From NCBI GenBank assembly GCA_000499405.2, contig HG738136.1, positions 62,001 through 126,000 of the forward strand: 64,000 nt of DNA, read 5' to 3'. Positions 40,931 through 51,638 of the stretch are shown one piece after another (the stretch's first letter is position 1; each line of letters opens with the position of its first letter). The notes beneath the pieces are model-generated. The model ran no database searches. It saw only the letters and a program-made list of their open reading frames with translations, and had not been told where the DNA came from. The stretch is from Onchocerca volvulus (lineage: Eukaryota; Nematoda; Chromadorea; Rhabditida; Onchocercidae). The translations under genes were made by a program, and so were the position numbers.

Positions 40931-43347
40931 ATGGTAAGTTTAATTCTGTAAATCCTATTATCTAGATTCAGAATTCGTTTATGAAACTTTTTTACGTATT
41001 CCCAATATGTATGGAAAAGATATGATGTAATAGATTCTGAATTGTGAATTTAAAAGCAAGAATTAGGACAGATAACATTATCTTATTTGGCAAATATTTC
41101 TTTGTAATAACATTAAAAACATTCGTAATTTTGGGCTGGTATCGTTATTTTATACTAGGACTAAGTCGTAATTTTGAATTTCGACTTACTGTAAAAAGAT
41201 ATCCAAGATATCCATTTTTTTTTTTTTTTTTTGTTCATACATTTTATCGCAGAAGTAAAGCAGGCTTCAGTGACTTACAATTCATGCTCTTTAGGATTAT
41301 CTGGCGAATTATTTTTAGTATCATTTTGTGACACGACTAAACATTAGCTAGAAGTACTCAATGATTTTCAACTTGGATAAGTACCGCGTAGAATTTATTA
41401 ATTTATAAGGCATACTTTCTTTACTTGAGTTTAAGTAAGGAAGTAGGGCACTGCTTTTATTGAATGTGTAATCAATACTTCCAGCATGGTGAGTTTCTAA
41501 TTGAAAGGATTTCAAATTCATAGTAGTGACATGACTTTCTTCGAATGTTCCTTCTCTTAGCTAGAAATGTAGAATTTTCGGGTTATTAAGTTTCTGTTCA
41601 TAGGGAAATTTACACAAATATACCACAGGAATCTGCGGTTGAAAAATTTTTTTCATGAAAACTTCGAATTTTTTTCTTTTTTAAAGAATCTGGAAAGTAT
41701 AATTTACATATGATGACCTTTTGAATGCAAAGGATGACTTCTTGAACTTTTTCCTATCCTGTATCAGTCCTCTTTACCATGATTTGCAAATTTTTAGTAT
41801 TCTTTTCGTCATTTTAATTTCAATGAAATATAATAATAACTAACAGTTCAGAATATCAGTCATTTTCGAGGCAAACAATATTTTTGCTAAATATCGTTTT
41901 TAGCTCTTTCGCGATATTTGATATGGCATGTAAAATAAAGGAGTAAGGGAAAGAACTATATGATCAAGCTTTAATCTTTCGAAATTTTAGGCTGATTCAG
42001 TAGTAACAATCCGGACGAATAAGGTGATGACTAATCGCCTATTGGCAAGACGACAAATGGTAAGAATTTGGTTATATATTAGCAAATTTACATTTATTTA
42101 AGCCGATTTATTGAATTTTTTATGAGAAAAAGAGAAGTTTTTGTATTTTATTAAAAAGTGGACATTTCTGATGATCTAACTTCAAGTATTTGATATCATA
42201 TATATTTGATGGCGTCCTCAAAGTTTGCACTTAGGACTGGATGGACGTCCGAAATTAAAAATTTTTTATATCTTTCATTATTGTTTATCCCGCTTATTCA
42301 TTTAATATATTATAGATATGTTTTTTCGTCGCTTGGTCTAACTCATATTTTTGTGAAAATCTTTTTTTAAATTAATTTTTAGGTGGTCGAAATCCTTCAT
42401 CCTAATCGAGCATCAGTTCCTAAAGTAGAGGTTCGTGAAAAATTAGCTCAGATGTACAAGACGACGCCTGATTTAGTTTTTGCTTATGGTTTCCAATGTC
42501 ACTTTGGTGGTGGAAGGAGTACTGGTTTTGCGTTGATCTATGATACAGCAGATTTTGCCAAGAAATTTGAGCCAAAATATCGCTTGCTGAGAGTAAGTTT
42601 CTTTTCCCAGTTTTTCGCATTATAATTTTCTTGATAAATCAAAAACTTATCCGACGATACTTCAGCATTTATTGGATTTACTTTAATATCAATAAGATAT
42701 TAAATGTTGATAACTTGTAGATTACGAGCTGATACACATGCCTGTAAAAATAGTAAATGCTAAAAATGACGTATATAAAGAAAGTCAATTAAGGACAATT
42801 ATCCTAATCTATCATATTGTTTGATACATGCTGCATCAGTAAAATATAAAGAACTCAATATTTTGAAATCCAAGTAATATTGCTAGTGAACTGTCTTAAA
42901 ATTATCTATGTTTAATATATTTAATAGGAGATGATATTAGATTCAGCAAATATGTTATATGACAGGACACAAATATGTTATATTGTTATATGACACAAAT
43001 ATGTTATATTTTTTTTGCATGAAGTTTCCGAGATTTATGTCTTATAGTTCTTCCAATAGTGTAGGGCATGTATATTTTGTCATAAATGCAATGATATGTA
43101 TAGGATAGCTTTCGTAGGAATCCTGTTTTAACAATGGGGTAAGAGCGATTTCCATTTGTTTGATTTGAAAAGAAGTAAATTATAATGCTATGTTTTGATT
43201 TAAATATGCAGAAGGAAATTGTTGGATTTATAGCAAACGGGCACGAAAGCTGAGAAATCAGGTCGCAAACAACGCAAGGAGCGTAAGAACAGACAGAAGA
43301 AAGTACGTGGAACAAAGAAAACTAAGGTTGCTGCCGGAAAGAAATAA
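40931..43347 (+). CDS. rps-24: Small ribosomal subunit protein eS24 (RPS24), 131 aa
   Basis: Coding exons: a start codon that is itself the end of its exon, then 41991-42059, 42383-42592 and 43234-43347. The start is ATG|GTAAGT at 40931-40933 (A-rich context). An equally usable ATG|GTGAGT lies at 41486-41488, one base after a TTCCAG acceptor; both give the same protein. The product is a core component of the 40S subunit. Family blocks include [49 protein letters not shown] and the basic C-terminus [20 protein letters not shown]. Length and the ATG-only first coding exon agree with the family. Exon 4 begins after the TTTATAG at 43233; an earlier CAG would put a stop in frame. Confidence 0.95.
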
Positions 43348-44481
43348 TTTTTTAAGGAATATTTTAATGTGACAAACAATGTTATTGTTTATTGTTATTA
43401 AAATTTGTTTCTGTTCCTAGTGAATCTAGTGTAACATGCAGTAAAAAATCTGATTGAACTTCAAATCCTGCAATCATGAGAGTCTGGAATTCCTAAAATG
43501 CAGTCCAGAGACACGATGTAGTTCAAGTCAGACATATGCATAAAATATACGGTTTCATTATTCTCGATGTTACTACCTATTCTTTTGGTTAGCAGGTAGA
43601 CATCTTAACACTGGCAAGTTTGCGATGGAAAAAACCTTCTGTAACTTTGACTCTTTTTTATTTACTGGTCATTTTTTGCGTCTGTTTACAACTTGATGTA
43701 AATTTTAAGATCTTAGTTTACAGGAAGTCCTGAACACTTATAGAAAGATATTTGAGTTGATGGGGACTTATGCGTTGTTTACAGGAATTTTGCAATAAAA
43801 CTGTTGTTGAACTATGGTGTAGCTCGAAACCCTTCGTATGGAAATGCCTAAATTAGATTTTCAGGCGAAAGTCAAACTTTCCTGAAAATCTGTTCTTCAA
43901 GACACTGCATTATTTTTCATTAATTAAAGTATGGGTGTAAAAAAATGGAGAGAATAAGTTTTATCGTACAGAGTTCGCATTAAAAAGAAGAGTCCATATT
44001 AGAAAGAAAGGAACAATCGACTAAAGCTGCATTATAACAATGTTTCACAGAGACAGCGACTTTAGCAGGTGAGAGACCAACTATGGCAAACATTTCGACC
44101 GGTTATACCGGAATAATTAACGAATTTCAGAAAGATGTAAGGATGTACATATATTTATATAACTGAATTGTGATGAAAAGGAAAATAGGCAAAGTAGATA
44201 CTTTTAAGAGAGAAAATAAGGAAGAAATACAGTTTCAAAAGTTTAACTAACTAATTGAGCTTCTGATCTTCTGATTTTATGCGGAAAAAAGACAGAATAT
44301 AGCAGTGTTATTTGACAGTCAAATACCTAATTTCAAATCTAATTACTAGCTGTTTCGAATAGAATGACAAATAATACTTGACTTCTCCCGCTTATTTTTT
44401 CATTAATCAAAAAAATTATTGCAGCAAAGAAGTGATGGAAACATCTACTAAATATATATAAATGATTAGAATTTCTTCAAA
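43348..44481 (+). other. Intergenic between convergent genes, no gene seen
   Basis: The 3' flanks of rps-24 (+) and the MATH-BTB gene (-). No open frame or RNA recognised. Confidence 0.6.
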
Positions 44482-47400
44482 TTAAAGTAATTTGAAGATC
44501 TTCTCCAAAAGAGCAGCCTTTGTTGTGTCACTCAGATTTTTGTATTCTTCAGTTTGCTTGAGGGCTTTTATATCAGTTGGCTGTTTGAAAGTTCGCACAC
44601 AAACATCCTGAAATAACTGAGTCGTATAATAACTTGAATTGAATGAAATGACTTCAAAAGCTTTTCCTTTGATTCTAAATGACAAGACTAGTGGAGTGCC
44701 ACTTTGAGGATATAAATATCATATCATATTAACAAAAATTAACATAGAATCTGTTGATCATAAATATTGAATGATTCTAAGATGACAGATCGGATAAAGA
44801 TAAAGCAAATTATCAACTCAAAAAAACTAAAATGGTCATCACATTATGGAATGATGGTAGTAGTCACAACAGAATTTTTTCCTTAAAAATACAAGCAACT
44901 AAGAAAATAATCTCGACGAGATTGAACTCGGCGCATTTCACCAGTTTTCATTACCAGTTCTCCTGATGAAAATTATGAACTCTTTGCTACATGATAATTC
45001 ACGAATACGCTAACTATTCAGGATATATTACCATCAAGAATAGAACTACTATACTGAATATTGATAATGTTGATTATTGGATAAATAGATCATGCAAAAT
45101 CATGCAAATAATATACAATAAAATAAACACCTGCAATTTGGCAAGACAATATTGATCAGCCCAAACAAGCTTCGTGACAACAGCAATATCATCGGACCGC
45201 ATTAGGAATCTTTCACATTCATCGATTACGAATTGGATTTCGAATTTATCACCCAGTTCTAATAAAAATTCCACATTTTCAGCTGAAATATTAACCTCAT
45301 AGAATATGACATCTCTTCTCACTTGTTCCAGTAATTTACAATATTTTGACAATTAATCCTTATGATTTGACATCCATCGGAATGTCCAATTTTTTTCCCT
45401 TTTATTTGACATGTTCGTTTTATCCAAGCTTCTTTTTTGATTCCCTAGTACGTTGCCTCTCTTTATTCAAATTTGATAAATCAAAAACCTGCCTGATACC
45501 GGTTTATGAGACGGATATACCACGCTTAGCAATTCAATGAATTCATCAAGAATGACGTCCTCAACAGTAATTTCTTTCTTGTCTCTTTCACTAAACTTCG
45601 AGAAAAACATAGCGTGAAAGACAGGTGAATACAAGGCCAAATACTAGAATAAATTTGAAACATAATCAACAAAATAAAAAATCATGCAATTAATTTATTC
45701 CAATCAGAAAAACATTTTCAGAACATACGTCACGATAAGCAACTGAAAACAATTTTCTTATAATAATAATAAAAGCTATTGTAAAACATTTTAGCATCAT
45801 TTTTGATTTAAAATCCAGCAACAAATACTGTCGTCATTACTGTTGATCGGAATGAAAAATTGTTGTTTTCATTTTTCAATGGTTAGCGATGTAAGCAAAT
45901 GTATATAAATATTGCGAAAGTATCTTTCTCTTTTCCCTTTTTTTACAGTCTCCCAAACAATAATAAAAAGAAAGCATAGTAACCTTACCGCTTTGCTAAC
46001 ATGCAAACGAATACCATCGATGACAAGCACTCCATCTGAAGTATGCGGTTGTGGTATAGTAAAATCAAATGTCGGATTTTTCCTGAAATTAGTCATAAAA
46101 AATCAGCAAGATCTGGCGAACATAATATTACACCAATTCTTAGCATGGACCACTTGAATTAGAGTGTTGTGATAAAACTTAATTGGACAATTCTTCATCT
46201 TCATTTTATTTGAAAAAAAAAAAAAAAGAAATCTCAAAATGTTACAATCAAGCATTCAGACTGAATAGTACTATTATGAATCCCGATTAGCAATATTATG
46301 AATTACTTCAGAATTCCAAAAATATTTGAAAATTTAGTCCAGTTACTCGCTTATTTCCATCTACCCACATGTCTGCTTGCCTACAGATCAAGAATCAACA
46401 AAATCAAGCAGCTAATAATTTCAAGGCAATAAAGAGAATCTAAAAAAGATATAAAGGTACTACCTCACACCAACGACTTTCTGTACAGTAATATGTGCTT
46501 CAACTACAACACGATCGCCACGGATAAAACCTTTATCGACATTCAGTATTTCGTTCCATTCCATGAACGACGGGAAACCCCAATTATTTGAATTATAATT
46601 AAACTTATTCGTAAACTGAAATAAATCATAAAAAAAAAAAAGATTACGAGTTTAAAAAATAATATAAATCTAATTTCAACTGAATTAACCAATTTCATCT
46701 TGTTAATTACAGAAACAATAGCTCGATCAATAAGGTCAGTGAATCGTATGGTATACTCTGTATGACCTCAGCCAGTTGGTAGCAAATACTTAAATCACTT
46801 TTGTAAATCACCTGACGACTAAAATTAGGAATATCAGCTTTTTGAGAAATCAAGCGGAATTCAACGATGGCATCACAACTCCATAACGTTGATTCACTTT
46901 CCGGATTACAATCTATGTATACACTAAAGAATTTTACATTACTGGTTCGTTTCGTACATTCTGTTTTAGCTGCCAAACGCCTGCAACATAATTTCTTTCA
47001 TCAACCGATAAAGTTGCTCGAATAAATTTCAAGACTATCAACAGCGATGAAATATGCAAGCGAATTAATTATTGCTTTATCTCAAAGGGTAAAATCTATT
47101 AAACGAAAAATTACTTTGGGTTTATTTGACAATTTTATGATCTTCTTTTTCTCCCAACTACTTATTTAGTACTATACAAGTCATTTCTTTTATTTTATTC
47201 CATTGGGAAACTTTAGTAGTACTTAAGGACCTTCTTGATTTTCTCAAACAACTCAAAAATATTCTCAAATATTCCAAAACATATGCTCCATCATGCTTGA
47301 ACGTCAAAATAATAAATTTCTGTACCAATAATTCAGAACTTATATTTCGAAATTATAGCCCCCCCCTTAAATTTCTGTACCAATAATTGAGAACTTATCA

Positions 47401-49328
47401 TTCGAAATTATAACCCTTACTCTTTAATCACTTTGTACAAAGGAACTTACCATGGCAGATTTGCAATTGTATGGAATGACGTGGTCACTTTTTGTCTCAA
47501 GGCTCCCATGTTCGATATATTCAGTTTTATTGAACCTTCCGTTTTCGAATCTGTAATTATGGCAAAATTCATCGAAACAATAATCAAGTTTCTTGTGTTA
47601 TCAATTATTGCTTGAAATAAAGACAAAGTTTAAAATTAAGAAAGCAGTTATGGACGAAACTCATAAATATATGAATAAAGTACACAAATTGAGATATTTT
47701 TCCATCAATCTGCAAGAATTTGTTTGAAGTTGGATTGTTTCTGACAATTTTAGCATTACCAAGAACATAATTTCCTAAAAAAAAAACTTTACCATGACGT
47801 ATAGCATCATCTGGAGAACGTGCAAATTCGGAACCACAAGCGGATAAATCGACTGATGGACGATGGGTTACACTTGCACAAGCTGAATTATTCGGTGAAA
47901 ATAAACGTTTCTGAGGAATAATATTTGTACCAATCTGTCCGGAACTTGAACTTGAACTCGAACTCGAACCAGCAACATTTAAGTTCGAATTCTGCAATCG
48001 CAAATGATTCCGTTTTCTCGTGGTTGATACTTGTGCCTAAAAAACCTATGCTCTCCATCGTCTAGCAAAAACTTACCCACTCAATTATTTATAATTTTCT
48101 TCAAGCTATTCCTTATGACTGCACATAACCGTACATAGCTTTCAAAAAAAAAAAACTATCAGATTTTAATTTTAATCTCATAACTTTAATATTTAACAAA
48201 TCCCGCTTTGAGTGATTTAAAAATTCCACTGAAATTAAATTTAAAAATTTCTTTTAGATATGAAATTTTGGGAAACTGGAATATATATACCAGACATGCA
48301 TTCATTATTTCAAGCAGAAAAAACTGAGTACAAAGCTATTTCGACATTGTAAAACTCAAAGTTTTCGTATGCACAAATGAGAAGTCCTGCATTATACGAA
48401 AGTATATATTTGTGTACAGGCCTGTGTATATCATCAAAACCTAGTTCTATAGAAAGCTTGTAATATTTTTCTTTAAATTATCTCATTAAAATTTGAATAG
48501 TTCATTGATCAGATGAACTAACATTATTTGTAAGGAAAGTACCGGACGATGAAGCTTCCGAAACATTGTTACTAGGCGGATTAGGTAGTACTTCTCCCTG
48601 GAGAAAAAAATTATTAAATTTTGTAGTTGATTGTTACACGAATTTTTCCACGAGAAGTGACATTTTTTCATTTTAAATAAAACAAAAAAACACTTAAATG
48701 TGCTTTTGATAACAGATATTTTGACATAAAATTCGGAGAAAATAAGCTAAATGGTAAGAACGGCAATCACGACGCTTCGTATTTATGAAGAAATAACTAC
48801 AAAGATGTTACGCTTCTATGAGCGCATTACATGACCACGAAAATACCAGATGGTTATGTAAACATCAGTCAAGTATCAAAATGTCAGAACTTAAGTACTT
48901 ATTAGTAATTAAAAAAGTGTATATGTTGGGAAATTATCCATTCATTATGAAAATCATGAAGTTTTACAACTCTAACATGTATAAGAAAGAAATTGCAGAA
49001 GACAAACACGTATTATACACAAACGCATCGGAGCACAAAACATATGTTTAAAATGTTTGCATACAAAATATTTGCATTTACTCCTGCTTATTACGGAAGC
49101 ATATGGAAGATTTTGGATATAAGTGTATTCTTATCTCTGTTCATTTTGTTGTCAAACTGACAACAGTTGCAAATACTTTATAGCAAAACAATGCAAGACG
49201 TTTGCTTGAAATTAATATCTAACCTGCTGTTGCATGGTTGCATCATGTGGATCTGCTTCATGTGCGGCAACTTTCGAATTAGTATCATTTTCATCGCCAA
49301 CAAATAATTCTTCATCGGACATTGCCAT
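44482..49328 (-). CDS. MATH and BTB/POZ domain protein, 455 aa
   Basis: Ten exons on the minus strand: 49328-49224, 48597-48523, 48036-47793, 47550-47451, 46980-46812, 46615-46464, 46082-45989, 45643-45493, 45282-45131 and 44607-44482 (1368 bp, phase kept). The N-terminal 140 residues are polar with a Ser run (AGSSSSSSSSGQ) and a basic patch (STTRKRNHLR). A MATH domain follows (about aa 145-285: EGSIKLNISNMGALRQK, LWSCDAIVEFRL, NNWGFPSFMEWNEIL). The BTB domain (about aa 295-400) has DGVLVIDGIRLHVSKAYLAL, SPVFHAMFFSKFSE, KPVSAENVEFLLELGD and VIDECERFL. By family such proteins dimerise and bring substrates held by MATH to cullin-3 ubiquitin ligases. The intron between exons 8 and 9 has a GC donor (CAG|GCAGGT). 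Two in-frame ATG codons begin exon 1; the first is used. Confidence 0.92.
47314..47424 (+). repeat. Tandem duplication of a 55-bp unit
   Basis: Two copies begin AAATTTCTGTACCAATAATT (47314 and 47369) in an intron of the MATH-BTB gene. They are separated by a C homopolymer and differ at a few positions. Confidence 0.85.
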
Positions 49329-51638
49329 TCACCTCAAATAGAATCGAAATTTTGAGATTAATTAAATATTTACATGATTTGAAATAATTTCAATCAAAGA
49401 AAATTTGTAAATTTTATTACAAACATCAAAATTAAATAACTGGAAAAAGAATGACAAAACAAATTAAAGCAATCAAATGATAGCAATGAAAAAAGAAAAG
49501 AATGAAAATGATGAGTGGAAAGTAAAAGCAAACAAAACCTATGGTAAACAGATTGTTAAAGTAATGCATAAAGAGAAAATTCTCGAGTAAATACTAAACT
49601 AATAATTGATGACGTAACTGAATGCGATAAGTAAGTACAATTGTAAAGTACTAAGATTTTAAGTAGCGAAATAAAGACCCGGAGAAACTAATAATCATCA
49701 CCAGCTAACCAAACAATGCCAATGATATGCTCCCCTGCTCACAACTTATATCAATAATTCGTTCAAACCAAATGGATTCGTTGTGGGACTGACTTATACA
49801 ACTTTGATCATTATGGTTCGATTTTTAATCGTTTTACGAGTGATCTTGTTTTCCTTTTCGTTTGCATATTTTTGCATTACTTCTCGAATATTTGTTTTCT
49901 CATGCATAAATATTACTCATCAAACATTTCTCGAGCATATGTAAATTATATTGATAATAATAAAAGTTAGCTGACTATAAAATCTTCCGTGTTGGGAAAA
50001 AAAATCTGATTGAATTGTACTTTGGATTGTAGATTGGAGATGGATTTTTGTTGCAGTTGTGATTCGGTAAGGATAGCAGAGACTTTTTGGGCAGTACGAT
50101 ATTGTACAGAATATCGTACTATGCAATAGTAAACAGTAAATGAACAATACACAGTGAATAGTGAAAGAGTACTAATAGTGGTTTTCTGCTGAATTTTAGC
50201 TCGTGTTGAAAGAAAAAAAAAAAAAAAAACTCATTTAGCGGATGTCGGCGAAAGCCAAAAGATGTCAAAATATCGCCACAGTTATTAAAAATAAGGAGTT
50301 AAAGGTCAAGAAGTGTGATAGTTTCAAATGAACCAACAAGCCAATAAACATGTTCATCCTTTTGGCGGTAAACAAAAGGATAAACATCAAAAGAATAAAC
50401 ATATTTACCGCCAAAATGATGAAGGATAAAGATTTTTACCGCCAAAACAGTTACTGTAAAATTAATAGCTATAAATACGTCGAATCTTGTCGTCGTAGAA
50501 CCTAGCTGTGTCCGTGCGGAAACTTGTAATTAAATTGACTCTGCTCCAAAATCCGAACCATTTAAATCCTTCCGGAACTCCTCCTCCTCTCCTGATCTCT
50601 AATATGTCGCCTTATGATTGGTTAATCTCATTTCGTTTGTCTATTAATCGGAGTGTTTTGGCGGTAAACATGTTCATCCTTTGTATATCATTTTGACGGT
50701 AAAATGTTCATCCTGTTGATGTTTATCCTTTTGTTTGCCGCCAAAAAGATGGACATGTTTATCGGCTTGTTGATTTATTTGAAACTATCATATTTCTTGA
50801 CTTTTAACTCCTTGTTTTTAATAATTGTGGCGCTATTTCGATACTTTTTGGCTTTCGCCGACATCCGCTAGATGAGTTTTTTTTTTTTTTTTTCATACCA
50901 TTTCATTTTTTTTCTTATATTATTTCACCAGATTTTCACATCTTTATGTTTATTTTATTCACATTGTTCGGTCATATTTTTATTCATTCTTAATCTTGAG
51001 TTTACGTTTTCATGTATTATATACGCATATTTTGAAATAACTTTGTCTTGATACTATTTTGAGCAATGCATCTTTATTTAACATGTTTTTGCATAGCTCT
51101 TGTCATTCATGTGCATTTTTTCGCATTAGTTACCATGTTTCAATATGATATTTCTTGTTATACAAACTTTCTGTAGTGATACATTTACTTAAGTTTTTAC
51201 ATGTCTCAATTTTTATATTCATAGTCTTTATGCAAAATAAAAGTGTACGTTTTGACAGGATTTTCACCTTCAATTGTTCATTTTTATGCTACATTTATCA
51301 TTACATGTTTTTACATGAATTTTGTCTTTATATTTTCATAGATATTATTACTTTGTATATACATCTTTCATGATGTCGCAAAGTGCAATAATTTATATGA
51401 TGCTCGCTTTTTATTGCATTTTTTTACATAGTACGTGTTTAAATGGCGATTTTCACACTGTTGTGCTTAATTTGTGTTAATATTTATGATTAATCTGCCT
51501 AATTCCGTTTTTCTTTTAGTAGAAGTTTTGTTTTCTTGTTCGCGATGAACAACTGAAACGATATCAGAAATGTACTCTAAAGAATATCGAAATACGTGAA
51601 ACGTAAAACTATGCAAATCAAGACAAAGGAATTCATAA
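49329..51638 (+). other. Interval between divergent genes, containing a foldback element
   Basis: Upstream DNA of the MATH-BTB gene (-) and the GFOD-like gene (+). Apart from the element at 50213-50893 no gene is seen. A CTTTTAG acceptor near 51519 could take a spliced leader for the GFOD-like mRNA. Confidence 0.6.
50213..50893. mobile_element. Non-autonomous foldback/MITE-like element with ~240-bp terminal inverted repeats
   Basis: The left arm (about 50213-50449) and right arm (about 50654-50893) are near-perfect reverse complements around a spacer of about 204 bp. The arms begin with 17 A and end with 17 T. Next inside are ACTCATTTAGCGGATGTCGG (left) and its complement with one change (right). 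Each arm carries three TTTTGGCGGTAA motifs, some in opposite orientation, so it can also fold within itself. No transposase frame is present. The homopolymer ends hide any target-site duplication. The structure fits an old DNA-transposon derivative; the superfamily is not identified. Confidence 0.8.

Noticed and set aside
47775..47792. An 18-nt intron, or read-through (HGKVFFLGNY), at the end of MATH-BTB exon 3
   Set aside because: The GTAAAG to TTAG interval is too short to splice, and reading through breaks the frame to the next exon. Ending the exon at CATG|GTAAAG and joining to 47550 restores the expected MATH start.
50508..50696. 62-codon frame inside the foldback element
   Set aside because: Too short for a transposase and it runs into the right inverted arm.
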